A stretch of 64,000 nt of DNA from Dactylorhiza incarnata (Eukaryota; Streptophyta; Magnoliopsida; Asparagales; Orchidaceae), in assembly GCA_033032865.1 (NCBI GenBank), contig JAWHQI010000009.1, positions 11,302,001 to 11,366,000 of the forward strand. Reading direction: 5' to 3'. Every line of letters starts with the position of its first letter. Position 1 is the first letter of the stretch. The notes beneath the pieces were generated by a model. It saw only the letters and a program-made list of their open reading frames with translations, was not told the origin of the DNA and did no database searches. The position numbers and the translations under genes were made by a program. This document shows, piece by piece, positions 31,938-44,193 of the stretch.

Positions 31938-32598
31938 AAGAAGTCATAACCTTATTCAATGATATACCCCATTTTACAAAGATAACCAATATTTTCTACA
32001 CAGGCAATCATAATATGGTTAATATAACACTTTTCATAAAATCAGATTACCATATCAATCTAATAAGAGAAGACATCTCAGGCATGAGTTATAACATAAG
32101 CACAGAATCACAGATTACATGATCTACATCACAAGCAGTTCAGAATTAATCATGCAGATATAGTGAAAAGATCACATCACAGGCATATATATATATATGA
32201 TGATAATAAAGGAAGAATCAGTTTGCTCTGGGAGCTCATTAAGATTGTCAAATTTTACACAATATATTGTCTGAGATAAATTTTAAAAAGAAAAATTTCA
32301 AGTCCTATTGTTGTTCTGGTTCCTTGATTTCTGGTCATCTCCTGGCTTTCTTGGTTTGAGCTTCAACAACTCTTTGCCTTCTCTGGAAGTAGTCAAATGG
32401 CTTTGGGAAGTATCTGATTGGCTCCTTAGCATTTGCCTGAACTCTCCCAGCCAGCTTGTTAGCTTTGAACTTTATAATCAGCTCCTACTGATCCCTGTAT
32501 TTTCTCCACTCAACTTCAGAGTACCACTTCTCTCTTTCTCCTGGATTAGTTTTAACTGCTCTCCAAGCTGCCTGAATTATGTCCCTTGAGGAAGGAGA
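31938..32598. other. Sire-4 non-coding stretch before PPT
   Basis: About 660 bp. The inner part (32300-32598) is homologous in position to the C-terminal end of Sire-3 ORF2 but has no firm ORF. The rest is AT-rich with a TATA microsatellite near 32188. Confidence 0.45.
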
Positions 32599-34714
32599 CT
32601 AATGTTCGTAATCATCCCTTGCTTCAATTTCTTCTCTGAATTTCCTCTTGCTGGATTCTACTTGTTCATAAATAATATTCTTACTCTTGTTCTTATCTTC
32701 AGGACTATACATCTTAGCAATGTTCTTTAGAATTTGGGTAGGAGATGCAAGCTTTGATTCAGAAACTTGATCATCATAGTTTATGGGAGGATGGCCTAAG
32801 GTTTCTCTGATGCAATTGGAAGTCCAAATAGCATGATCAGAGCTGGCTTTAATTATTGACCTCTCCCCCTTTATGACTTCTTCTACTATATGATCTCTGA
32901 GTACATTTTTATGAAATCTAACCTGACCCTCCAGATGATTGACTCCTCCTTCAATAGTTTTCTTGACCTTGAGAAGGTGGTCATCAATGGTATCTGTAGT
33001 CATTTTTACTTGATTGCTTAATGTAGATGAGCTCTCATCAATCTTAGCTAGCATATCAGTATCATGTTATTGCAGCTTGGCTTCTATTTTGTCAGTTCCT
33101 GTTAAAATCTGTGCAACTTGTTCTTTATATAAAACTTCAATATTGTTGCTCAAAATGCCCTGATTGCGTTGATCATCATCTGTAGTCTTTTCAATACATG
33201 CTTGTTTTGCTTTAATGGTCTTTGAAGTCTCTTTGATTTCATTTAATTGGTCAGCTGTGTAATCCACAGAAGCAGCAACTCTTTTGAAAAATTTGACCAT
33301 TTCATTTCTCATTAAAGTCATCTGAAGGTTGACTTCAAACCTTACTAATTTCATTTGAAAATTTATTTCACTTTTCATTTTAGTGTTGTTTTCCTCAATA
33401 TACTGCTCCAATGAGCTTCTTTGACTGTTAGCAAATCCTCTAGCTGAGGTAGTATAGAACTTAGGTCCACATTAATTGCTCTTGCTTCACTAGCACTGCT
33501 ACTGTTGTCTTCTTTGAACAAAGAATCTTTTCTATAGCTCATATGTGAACTAGAGGATGATTCTATTTTGATAATTTTCTCAGTCTTTTTCTTTTGGGTT
33601 TGAGATTCTCCTCCCACATCCATAGTATCAATATCAAGATTCTCTGGAGCAGGGATCTTATTCTGAGACTCCCCCTCAATTAGAGACTCCCCCTCAGCTA
33701 TAGTAGGGAGTCTAGATGGAACTTCTCTCTCTTCTTCTTCTTGCTTTTTCTCATCTTGTTCCTTGTTGATCTCAGCACCCACTTTCAATATTGGATCAGT
33801 ACCTGTTTGTGTCTCAGGAATACTGTCCCTAGGAGGTTGTTCCATTTCTTCATCTTCAGATGTTGTCACATCAGGATTGTGGATTGGGGTGGATTTTGAT
33901 TTCCTTCTGGAGGATGATGAACTTGAAAGGCTGGAAGAGACCTGCTTCTTCTTTTTCTTTTGAGTTTTCCTCTGCTTGGAGGATGTCTCAGCTGGTGGTT
34001 GATTTGACAGAGTCCTTTCCCACCGTTCCAGCATCTTTATGTCCATTTTCTTCATATGGTTTATTCTTGATCCTAGTCTGTGGTTCAATGTATATGGGAT
34101 CACCTTTACCAAGTAAAGGGACAGTATCCTACCCATGTTGGGTGCTTGGATACAGTCTATCACTCTATCAAAAACAACCCATCCCAGTCAGGTTTGAGAG
34201 TATATATGATTCTGGTCAGTAGGATGAACATTTTCCTAGAGATTTTGTCATGGGAGCCTGTCTTACATAACAGTCCCTTTCCAATTATGTCTGATAATAG
34301 CTTTCCTCTTGAATTCATTCCTTTCCTCAGCACGATTGCATATATTTCGTGTGACGTTTCAATCCCACACCAAGCTTGAGCTAACCTGATTTGTTCAAAA
34401 CTTACCTCTTCTTCTTCATCATCACTCTTATGTCTTGGCAGTTGTAGTGCCTTAGCAAGTCTTTTTGGTGTGATCTTAACTTTCTTTCCATTCACGGTAG
34501 ATTTGAGCTTGGAATTGGCGGAGTCTACTACTACATTAGAGAATAACTCTAATACTTCTCATTTCCAGATTAATGTCGATTCAGATAAGAGGTATTCTAG
34601 CCCTGATTTATGAATTAACTCGATAGTGTTCTTGATTTCGTCTGGTGCAGCTTGGAAACCATTTTGAACTAGCTCACTTCCTTCGTAGAGGTAATCGCTG
34701 TTCTTGGGAGGCAT
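32599..34714 (-). pseudogene. Sire-4 accessory ORF2, env-like position
   Basis: It starts at ATG complement 34712-34714 (MPPKNSDYLYEGSELV). Segment 34495-34160 holds the conserved domain: RGKLLSDIIGKGLLCKTGSHD, then DWDGLF. Segment 34163-33375 gives APNMGRILSLYL, a Ser/Lys-rich linker (SSSRRKSKS) and a long acidic Glu-rich part. Segments 33411-33067 and 33054-32599 share a frame separated by one stop (CAA to TAA type) and are predicted coiled coil (repeated Lys/Glu/Leu heptads). AGGGGGAG copies in the coding strand read EGE, EGE and KGE. No obvious transmembrane helix. It is related to the ORF2 of Sire-3 and, more distantly, of Sire-2 and Athila. Confidence 0.7.
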
Positions 34715-35189
34715 TGTTTTTGTAAGTTTTTGATTGAAGGTCTTGAGAATGAGATTTTCTAGGGCAGAGAATTTCGAATTGGGAATTCTAGGTTTAAGAA
34801 AGCATAGGTACTACCGAAGTATCTTCCCTATATAGAGAGTTTCTAGTTCTTGAGTTGAAACGCCGCGCACAAGACTTATTTGATAGGATTGATCAAATGG
34901 TTCAGATTCACCCTGTCTCGGGACGGCCTTGCTCTTTCTGTAAAAGCGTTGAGACCGCTTGAAGCAAGTTATCCTCACTCAACGCCAGTTATCCTCGCTC
35001 GACGCCAGTTATCCTCGCTCGACGCCAGATATTATTTTACTAACCTTTTTGGACTTAATTCAATTATTATTTTTATTTATTTATTGCATTTTCTATACTA
35101 TTTGAAACTTGTTATTTATTCTAGCTTTATTTTGGATTATTGTATATTTCAGGACAGACAACTTCATTCCATATTTAGCATTCCTAATT
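34715..35189. other. Sire-4 pol/ORF2 junction with 20-bp direct repeats
   Basis: It holds three tandem 20-bp copies containing GCTCGACGCCAG (about 34971-35030), the first slightly degenerate, plus other CpG half-sites. No ORF is credible. Confidence 0.65.
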
Positions 35190-38100
35190 CAATTTTAAAG
35201 TTATTGAATTTTGTTTCATCCAAGGGTTTAGTGAATATATCAGCCACTTGTTTGTATGTGGGGACATATTCAATTGTGATATCCCCATTTTCTACATGTT
35301 CCCTAATGAAATGATATCTAATTTCTACGTGCTTTGTTCTACTATGTGATACAGGGTTATTAGCAATAACAATGGCACTAGTTGAATCACAATATAAAGG
35401 GTATTTACTTAGCTGGATTTTATAGTCTTGGAGTTGATGTTGAATCCACAGTAGCTGAGCACAGCAGTTTCCAGCTGAGATGTACTAAGATTCTGTTGTA
35501 CAGATAGCTACACTAGTCTGCTTCCTGCTACTCCAAGATATTAGCCTTTTGCCAAGGAATTGACAGGTGCCTGATGTGCTTTTCATGTCCTCCTTGCATC
35601 CTGCAAAATCAGCATCTAAAAATCCAGTCAGTTCAAAATCATTGATCCTTGGGTACCATAGGCCAAGATTGAGAGTACCCTTCAGATATCTCAGAATTCT
35701 TTTGACAGCAGTGTAGTGAGATTCTTTGGGGTTCACTTGGTACCTAGCACAAACACATGTTGAGAACACAATGTATGGCCTACTAGCAGTTAGGTAGAGC
35801 AATGAACCAATGATGCCTCTGTACAAGGTTTCATCAATAGGTTTCCCCTTGTCATCCTTGTCCAGTGACATGTTGGCTGCCATTGGGGTTTTCATGACAG
35901 TGGAGTTTTCCATTCCAAACTTCTTGATGATCTCCTTGGTGTACTTGGTCTGAGAAATGAAAATTCCTTCCTCAGACTGTTTTACTTGGAGTCCCAAGAA
36001 GTATTTGAGCTCTCCCATGCTGCTCATTTCAAATTTCTCTTGCATAAGGCGTGCAAACCTTTTGCAAAGGTTATTATCAGTTGAGCCAAAAATTTTGTCA
36101 TCTACATATATTTGTACAAGTAGTATATGACCTTTAATTACCCTAAGAAACAATGTCTTGTCTATCTTTCCCCTTGAGAATTTGTTCTCAATGAGAAACC
36201 TAGATAATGTCTCATATCAGGCTCTAGGTGCCTATTTTAGACCATATAAGGCTCTTAGTAATAGATAAACATAGTTTGGATGAGTAGAGTCAATAAAACC
36301 TGGGGGTTGTTCTACATATACTTCCTCCAGTATTTTTCCATTAATGAATGCTGACTTCACATCCATTTGATATACTATGAATCCAATATGTGCTGCATAG
36401 GCCAGAAATAGCCTTATTACCTCCAGTCTTTCCACAGGAGAAAATACTTGATCAAAGTCTATGCCTTCCTCCTGTCTGTATCCTTGGACAACAAACCTTG
36501 CCTTGTTCTTGATAATCACTCCATTTTCATCGAATTTATTCCTGAATACCCACTTGGTTCCTATGACTTTGTGCTTCTTTGGTCTTGGTACCAATATCCA
36601 GACCTTGCATCTTTCAAATTGATTTAGCTCTTCTTGCATAGCCAATGTCCATGAAGGGTCCCTATTGGCTTCTTCAAATTTCTATGGTTCTATTTTGGAT
36701 AGAAAGCTATGATGCAATGCCTCATTTATTGAGTTTCCTCTTCTTGTTTGCGCACCTTCATTGGGATTTCCTATAATATGTTCTTTGGGGTGATCCTTCA
36801 GGTGCTTGGTTGCATTTCTCCACCTCTCATTCTCCCTTTGTGATTCTGGTGCAGTTGTTTGAGTTGGCTGATCTTGAGGTTCTGGATGTTGTGGTTCTTC
36901 AACAGCAATTTGTTCTTCATGTGTGTCTTCTTCTTGAGACTCATCCTCTCTAGTCACAGTCACAATCCCATTAGATTCATCATTGTCTTCAATGTGATGT
37001 TTATTGATATTCAGCTCCTTCAATTTCTGTGCTGGACCTGCATTACTAGAGATACTTCCAAGATCCTTATAAATAAGGCTGGTTTCATCAAATACAACAT
37101 GTATAGATTCTTCTATCTTATTAAAGCTTTTGTTGTAGATTCTATAGGCTCTACTTTGAGAGTTATAGCCAACAATGATTCCCTCATAGGCTTTTTCAGC
37201 AAACTTAGTAAGGTGGTGCTTTCCATTATTTAGCACAAAGCACTTACTTCCAAATATTTTGAAGTAGGCTAGAGTGGGTTTTCTACCCTTCATCAACTCA
37301 TAAGGAGTCTTATTCAGTTTCTTATTGATAATTGCTCTATTCTAGACATGACAAGCTGTGTTTACAGCTTCAGCACAGAAGTGCTCAAGAAGTGAGGAAT
37401 CACTCAGCATACTCCTACTGGCTTCAATGAGTGTTCTATTTCTTCTCTCAGCAACCCATTTTGTTGGGGAGTTCTGGTAGATGAAAACTCTTGTGAGATA
37501 CCTAGATTTTCACAAAACTTGGTCATAGTACCTGACGAAAATTCAGTTCCATGATCACTTCTGATTTTGACCACTGTATTTCCTATTTCATATTGGATTT
37601 GCCTAACAAAGCTAGTGAAAACTTCTAGAGTATCTGAATTGTGTCTTAGGAAGAACACCCATGTGAATCTAGTGTAATCATCAACAATAACGAGAGTGTA
37701 AACCTTTCCTCCTATACTGTGAATTGGCATTGGGCCAAACAGGTCCATGTGTAGAAGGTATAGACATCTTGTGGAATCCTTCTCACCAATTGGTTTGAAG
37801 GATGACTTGGTTTGCTTACCCATTTGACAAGCATGGCAGGGACCCTCCTGCACAAACTTCCACTTTGGTCCTGCTCTCACTAGTTCTCCTGAAATGAGCT
37901 TATTTATAGTCTTGTAGTTTTTATGAGCTAACCTTTTGTGCCATTGCACACTACTAAAGACTTTATTTTCAGCTACTAAGCATATGGAATTTTCTTGTTC
38001 AGAACATATAAAATTTAAACAGTAAATGTTGCCACTCCTAGTGCCTGAGAGAATTATCTCATTCTCTTTCATAATTCGGCACTCATCCTTGTGGAATGAA

Positions 38101-38345
38101 ATGTCATACCCAAGATCACATAATTGACTTATGCTGATGAGATTGTGTTGCAATCCATCAACATAAGCAACTTTGGTGATGGTGACAATTCCATTTGTGA
38201 TGTTTCCATAATCTTTAGTCTTACCTCTGTCAGATCCTCCAAAGATGACCTTTGGTCCATCCTTCATAGAAGTATAGTCATTCAGTAGACTTCTTGTTCC
38301 AGTCATGTGCATGGAACACCCACTGTCCAAATACCAGATAGGAGT
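35190..38345 (-). pseudogene. pol: Sire-4 pol: protease, integrase, RT, RNase H
   Basis: Protease WYLDSGCSMHMTG at about 38340 (DSG). Integrase finger WHKRLAHKN ... CHACQMGKQ, then HMDLFGP (D) and RSDHGTEF (D); the segment with the catalytic Glu (NGLLREEIEHS) is altered by a frameshift near 37410. The integrase C-terminus continues 37296-36682. RT: RCKVWILVPRPKKHKVIGTKWVFRNK at about 36600, [26 protein letters not shown], and IYVDDKIFGST with the Asp pair followed by Lys where Ile is usual. RNase H: FLDADFAGCKEDMKSTSGTCQFLGKRL, then a stop at 35485 and terminal sequence to about 35190. Breaks lie at about 37400, 36680, 36230, 36160 and 35485. Confidence 0.9.
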
Positions 38346-40804
38346 TTGATTGGTCTTTGGACTTACCTGCAGTAAGAAAATTACTTTTTCTTAGGAACCC
38401 ACACAAAGTTGGGTCCTAGAACTTTGTTAGCATAAACTGGTTTATTTACTTGTTGTTTGATCCTTTGTGCTGTTTGTGTTGCCATTGGTCTAAGTACTGG
38501 TTTTCCAGAATTATTTCTTGGGACAGTTGGATTGAACTAGCAATCAAGTGCAAAATGGCCAACCTTTCCACAACACCAACATTCATATTTGTTATATCTC
38601 CTTTGAGGTCTTTTCACCTCTTTGGGTTGACTCACATTTTGTCTAGTTACCCTAATCAATGGAGTTTTCTGAGATGATTTTCTGTAAAGTTTTTCAGTGA
38701 ATTCTGCAGATTCAGACAGCAGTAGTCCTCACTACTGGTCTAAGTTCCTCTCCATTGGATTTGCTGTTTGTTCCAAATACAAAGGGGCGATGATGAAATA
38801 ATTCTTCTTCTTTGTGTAGAGATTTGGCAACACTAATACTTGGTTGAATTGAGTGAGCATTTCAAGTGGAACACTCATTCTTCCAATCTTCATGCACACC
38901 CTCTAGATCATACTCATTTGTGGTAAGCATGGCTTTGTTGAATTTTATGGGGTGCGTGGGTGCCTTGTCATTATCTTTAGATTTATTTAGTGCCTTCCCT
39001 TTGTATCCTATGCCACATCTGTGTAATGCGGAGAATGTCTCTATTATGGGAAGGACAGTTTGTGGTTTTGAAAATTTTGCCCCAAGCTTCCTTTCAGCTA
39101 GGAGCTTTATATCAAGTTCTTTTATTAATTTTTCTCTAGAGCATATAGTCTCAATATGAATGATGGACTCGACTCTCAATTTGCTAAGCTGCTTGCTTAC
39201 CTGATTCAGCCTCTCAGCTGCCTCAGAGTATTGGGAGTTAGTCTCCTTTAGTTTAGTTATTTCTTTATGTAGCTTCTTATTATGCCTTTTACTCTTTTTG
39301 AGGGCTTTAAGAAGCGACTCATACTTCTCAACCATTTCATCTACATGAAAGTTAGATTTTGAGTCACTCTCATCAGAAGAAAATGAATTTGCCTCAGGTT
39401 TTGAAATGGTGTTATGTTCAGGTTCAGAATCTGATAAAGGAGTTCTATCAAGTACCTTCACAGTGGAGATTGTCTCTTGATCCTCTTCATCCCTAAGGGC
39501 CATGAGTCTTATATTTTATTCTTCATCCTCTTCACTATCAGACCTTGATAGTGGAGCTGTTATCATAGGTCTATGGTTCAGAATGTCTTCACTTTCGTGG
39601 ACAACCATCAGTGCTATGAATGCCTCTTCACTGTCTAAATCAGATGGTTGAGACTCACTGTCACTGAGAGTAACTTTGCCTTTCTTGGCTATCAGGCTCC
39701 TCTCATGTTTCTTGTCAGACTTGTGCCTCCTCTCATCAGACTTCCTGTTGTTCTTTCTCTTGGATGGGCAATCAACAATCATGTGCCCAGGTTTCCTGCA
39801 TCCAAATCACACAGTTTCTTGCGAATTAAATTTATTATGTTTAGAATTATACCTGTCCTTCTTGGAATCTGTTCTGGATCCTTCTGAATAGTTGGAGTGC
39901 TTCTTGGACCTGGATGACTGAGAAGGCCTAGTTTTCCAGTGTTGTTTTCTTCTGAGCATCCTTTTCAGCTGTTTGGTGAAGAGTGTCAGTTCACCATCTG
40001 ATATTTCAAAGTCAGAATTGTTGTTCACTGATTCTTCAGATTCATATGGTATCCTGGGGGGTGATGACATCCTCTCCTTGCTTCTCTTGGAACTTTCTGC
40101 CTTCAGAGCAATGGGATTCTCCTTGTTGTGTCCTACTTCAGCTTTTCTGGTGTTCAGGTGAAGTTCATGGGACAGATGTTTCCCATATAGGTTTGGGGCT
40201 GAAAGTTTCCCAGATTTCCCATTTCCCTGATAGCACAGATCTTGATGTCCCATTCTTTGTTAAGGGATCTCAAGAATTTATCATTCAGCTCGTAGTCTGT
40301 AAATGTTCTTCCATAGGATTTCAGACCATTGACAATTTTGAAGAATTTCTCGTAGCATATTGCTATTGTATCCTTCTTGTCTTGTCTGAAAGCCTCATAT
40401 TGCTAATTCAGAAGAGACTTCTTGTCATCTCTGACCTCTTTAGTTCCTTCCATATAGACAATGAGTGAATCCCACATTTCCTTGGCAGTTTTGCAGTGCA
40501 CTAGATTCTGAAAATTTGAATCCTCAATTGCACTAACAATGATGTTTTGGGCTCTCTTATCCATGGTGGCCAGAGTTACTTCATCTTTAGTCATCTCAGA
40601 ATATGTTTTAGGAGTCTTGATGTTTCCATCTGTGAATGAGACCTTCATAGGAACAAAAGGTCCTTCTAGTATTGTGATGTATATCCTAGGGTGAGAGGCT
40701 TCCACGAATAGTCTAACCCTTTCCTTCCAAATCCCAAAATTCTCTTTTCTACAGATTGGTAACTTCATGGATGTGAATTCCTTGTTCCCTTCACTGTTTG
40801 CCAT
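38346..40804 (-). pseudogene. gag: Sire-4 gag
   Basis: It starts at 40804 (MANSEGNKEFTSMKLPICRKENFGIWKERVRLF), the Sirevirus gag N-terminus, with MWDSLIVYMEGTKEVRDDKKSLL before a stop at 40403. The next open parts are 40253-39807, 39782-39516 and 39503-38862. The first zinc knuckle at about 39800 reads FGCRKPGHMIVDC, and the codon for its first Cys is a TGA stop. Then come Lys/Arg-rich, Ser/Glu-rich and long coiled-coil parts (VEKYESLLKALKKSKRHNKKLHKEITKL). A second knuckle, CWCCGKVGHFALDC, lies at about 38540-38585, just before protease. Gag and pol are on one continuous transcript. Confidence 0.82.
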
Positions 40805-40871
40805 GAAGACTTTACAGATCTACCCTTAAGAGGTCTTGTTCAGGCTGTTAAACCTTTTCTTGAACAACTTT

Positions 40872-40883
40872 CCTCTGATACCA
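40872..40883 (-). other. Sire-4 primer-binding site
   Basis: The minus strand reads TGGTATCAGAGG two bases from the LTR, complementary to tRNA-iMet. Confidence 0.95.
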
Positions 40884-41120
40884 CTAAAAAGTCTTTATTT
40901 AAGGGTGGCTAATTACCTAGAGGGGGGTGAATAGGTTATTTTAAATTCTATTTAAGTTCTTGATCAAATCCTAAGTGTATGTGAGTTATAATCAGAGCTT
41001 TCAAGAAACAATCACAAACACACAAAATTTTATAGTGGTTCCCCTATCTAGGGTAATCCACATTCCCCCTTCTCCCCTCTAGCAGTGTGCCAGATAGGGC
41101 TTATATCTCCTCCAGATCTC

Positions 41121-41340
41121 AGACCACAAAAAGGTCTTACGGCTCAGATCTCAATAGATCTTACAGTCTCAGATCTCAACAGATCATACTGTCTCAGATC
41201 TCAACAGATCCTACAATCTCAGATCTCAACAGATCCTAGCTCAGCCTTTATAACAACAGGCCTACACTCAGATCCACCCTTGGATCCTACAACTTAGATC
41301 ACAAAAGATCGTACAGCTCAGATCTTCAAAAGATCCTACA
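41121..41340. repeat. Sire-4 leader hairpin array
   Basis: Nine tandem units of the form CTCA-stem-loop-stem'-CTACA. Stems include AGACC/GGTCT (41121, 41133), AGATCT/AGATCT several times, GCCT/AGGC, GATCC/GGATC and GATCTT/AAGATC. It shares the unit frame with Sire-3. Confidence 0.85.
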
Positions 41341-41844
41341 GAAATTGAAGATGGATTGTAATATCACCAGACTCAAGTTATTCAATGTATAGAGCCTTTT
41401 ATTCTATCTGAATGATCAGACAGAGTTCTCCAACAGATCAGCAACAGCAAAAATCATCTTCTTGAATCGCACCGGCTGTGATGACTGTTGTTCTTGAGGA
41501 AGATAAGATCTTCCTCCTTGACCTTCTCTTTTCAGAAAATATCAGCAGCAGATTGCTGAATTGATATCTTCAAAACAAAACGATTCCGAAGGAAGAGAAG
41601 ATTTCTTCTGATTCTTCTTGCAAGAGCCTTTGATTTGCAGAGTGAAAAACTGTTCTTCTCTTCAATGGAAACCTTTCTTTTGTATCCTTGATTGCAACGA
41701 CAATATCTCTAGAATAGGAAATGAATGCCAGCCGCAGATGCTGAGTTTCATGGATATTCTTCCTTGGACACTTCCTCAAATTGCGCCTTTGAAAGATGGA
41801 GAAGATAATGGGTAGAATTGTATCTGAATTACAGATCATGCCTT

Positions 41845-41853
41845 CTATTTATA
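41845..41853 (-). promoter_or_regulatory. Sire-4 LTR TATA box
   Basis: The minus strand reads TATAAATAG, between the palindromes (upstream) and the hairpins (downstream). Confidence 0.65.
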
Positions 41854-42340
41854 ACCTGCAATCCGTGCCATCTGAGACGCTCCTCCATGTCAGCATGACG
41901 TCAGATCCTCAACGGTCTTCAGTGACTTTAGTATTTGACAAGGCGTCGAGACATGGTCATCGTCTCGACGTGGCTTAGCTTGCTGTTGATATACTGTAGC
42001 ACAATCCATTACTTAGAGCATTTCAGGAAGAGGGCGTTGATCAATGTGTAACTCAGTCGACGCTTTTTATTCCACAGCGTCGATTGATGTTCCTTGGTTC
42101 GACGCTTTCTTATTCCACGGCGTCGAGTGATGTTCCTTGGTTCAACGCTTCCGGGTCACAGGCATAGAGTGATGTGTAGTGTCTCGACGCTTGTGGACTT
42201 AGATGAGCTCATTTAGCTTGGCCTGATCTCCTGCACAATGATTCTAGATAATATATCAAATACATTGTGAGGTATATCTTTGATTTAGGAATGGACTTCT
42301 CCAAATCTAGGACATTGTGGGCAATGATCCCAACGCATCT

Positions 42341-44193
42341 GACTTAGGATACCAGAGCCCCAGATTTGGAGTACCCTTCAGATATCTCAGAAATCCTTTC
42401 ACAGTTGAGTAATGAGATTCTTTGGGGTTCACTTGATATCTTGCACAGACACATGTAGCAAACATGATGTCTGGACTACTAGCAGAGAGGTAGAGCAATG
42501 AGCTAATTATGCTTCTATACATGGAATCATTATAGGGTTTCCCCTTTTCATCATTGTCTAGAGACACAGTTGAACCCATAGGAGTTCTCATAGGGGTAGA
42601 GTTCTCCATATCAAATTTTTTTATGATATCCAAGGTAAATTTGGTCTGAGAAATAAAAATTCCTTCCTCAGATTGCTTTACTTGGAGACCTAAGAAATAC
42701 TTTAGCACTCCCATACTGCTCATTTCAAATTTACTTTGCATAAGTTTAGCAAACTTTTTGCAGAGACTCCCATCTATTGATCCAAGTATAATGTCATCAA
42801 CATATATCTGGACCAAAACGATCTGGCCATTCAAATCTCTCAAGAAAAGAGTCGTATCTATTTTCCCTCTTGAGAACTTATTTTCAAGGAGAAAGGTAGA
42901 CAATGTCTCATACCAGGCCGTTGGTGCTTTCTTTAGCCCATACAAGGCTTTCTGTAGGAAATACACATGGTCAGGAGAGGTTGGAGAGATAATACCTGGT
43001 GGTTGAGCTACATAGACTTCCTCTTTTAGATTTCCATTGAGGAATGTTGATTTGACATCCATTTGATAGACTTTGAACCCCTTGTATGCAGCACAGGCTA
43101 GATAGAGTCTGATGACCTCCAATCTAGCAACAAGTACAAATGTCTGATCAAAGTCTATGCCTTACTCCTTCCTGTATCCTTGAGCTACCAGTCTTGCCTT
43201 GTTCTTTATAATCAATCCAGCTTCATCCATCTTATTTCTGTAGACCCACTTTGTCCCAATAATATTATGCCCTTGTGGCCTTGGGACAAGTTTCCATACT
43301 TTGCATCTTTTGAATTGATTTAGCTTTTCTTGCATGGCCATAACCCAGAATTGGTCTTGGTTGGCCTGGTCAAATTTCTTGGGCTCTAGTTGTGATAGAA
43401 AACTGAGGTGCAAGTTTTCATTTAGAGCACTTCTCCTTGTTCTAACTCCATGAGTGAGCTCACCAATTTTTTTATTTGCTGGATGACTTCTAAAATACCA
43501 CATTGATGTAGACATTACTCTTGCTGGTTCTCTTGTTTCAGTAGCTTCTTCAGCTTCAGCTTCATGAATCTCATTTTGGAGATTTGGTTCTTCAGTTGAT
43601 TCTTCTACTGATTCTGGAATAGATTCTAGTGTGGAAAACTCCTTCTTCTCATCTATTTCCTTTTCTCTAATTTTGAGGTTCTCTAATTTTTCTTCAATTC
43701 CTGCATTGGATGAACTAGAGGAAGGATTATGCAGCATGCTGCTCTCATAAAAAATAATGTGAATAGATTCCTCAATTGTAAGAGCATTCTTATTGAAGAC
43801 TCTGTAGGCCTTGCTATGATTGCTATATCCTACAAAGACACCTTCATTGCTCTTTTCATAGAATTTAGTAATGTAGTGCTAATTGTTTTTCAGCACATAG
43901 AATTTACTTTCAATGATTTTGAAGTAGACTAGTGTTGTCTTCTTACCCTTAATTAGCTCAAAAGGAGTCTTGTTATGGTTCTTATTGATGAGTGCTCTAT
44001 TTTGCACATGACATGTAGTGTTAACTGCCTCAGCCCAGAGGTATTCTGGGAGTGAGTACTCACTTAACATGGTCCTACCAGCTTCAATAAGTGTTCTATT
44101 TTTCCACTCAGCCATCCCATTCAGTTGGGGAGTTCTGGGAGAAGAAAACTCTTATAGGATACCTTCTTCTTCACAGAATTTGGTCATTGACCC
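42341..44193 (-). pseudogene. pol: Sire-3 pol: integrase C-terminus, RT, RNase H start
   Basis: From the Sire-5 junction: MTKFCEEEG-type integrase core, then NRTLIEAGRTMLSEYSLPEYLWAEAVNT (44115-43879). The acidic linker and RT N-terminus are in 43737-43162 (RCKVWKLVPRPQGHNIIGTKWVYRNK). RT and RNase H are open in 43122-42341: YQMDVKSTFLNGNLKEEVYVAQPPG, IYVDDIILGS with the Asp pair, YFLGLQVKQSEEGIFISQTKF, and ARYQVNPKESHYSTVKGFLRYLKGTPNLGLWYPKSDA, where Sire-4 cuts in. Stops near 43160, 43740 and 43878 break it. The part 43324-43349 is the apparent donor of a filler sequence in the Sire-5 LTR. Confidence 0.9.

Larger units (their letters stand above)
30470..42335 (-). mobile_element. Sire-4: full-length Sirevirus-like element
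   Basis: 11.9 kb with LTRs 30470-31922 and 40886-42335, PBS, gag, pol and accessory ORF all in minus order, and CATCT target duplications at 30465-30469 and 42336-42340. The right-most LTR base is G where the left copy has A. It inserted in the RNase H coding part of Sire-3. Multiple frameshifts and stops make it defective, but every expected part is present. Confidence 0.95.
40886..42335 (-). repeat. Sire-4 right LTR (5' LTR)
   Basis: 1450 bp, a close copy of 30470-31922. The terminal TG (plus reading) is mutated to AA and the final CA to CG. TATA box 41845-41853 (minus). Palindromes lie upstream of it and the hairpin array downstream of it. Confidence 0.95.
25228..44193 (-). mobile_element. 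Sire-3: Sirevirus-like element, split by Sire-4 and Sire-5
   Basis: The visible parts are the 3' LTR (25228-26977), accessory ORF (27380-29482), the end of RNase H (30026-30469), and RT plus part of integrase (42341-44193), all on the minus strand. Sire-4 (30470-42335) interrupts RNase H and is flanked by CATCT on both sides. Sire-5 starts at 44194 in the integrase core. Protease, gag and the 5' LTR must lie to the right of the window. It sits in the Athila 3' LTR. Confidence 0.9.
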
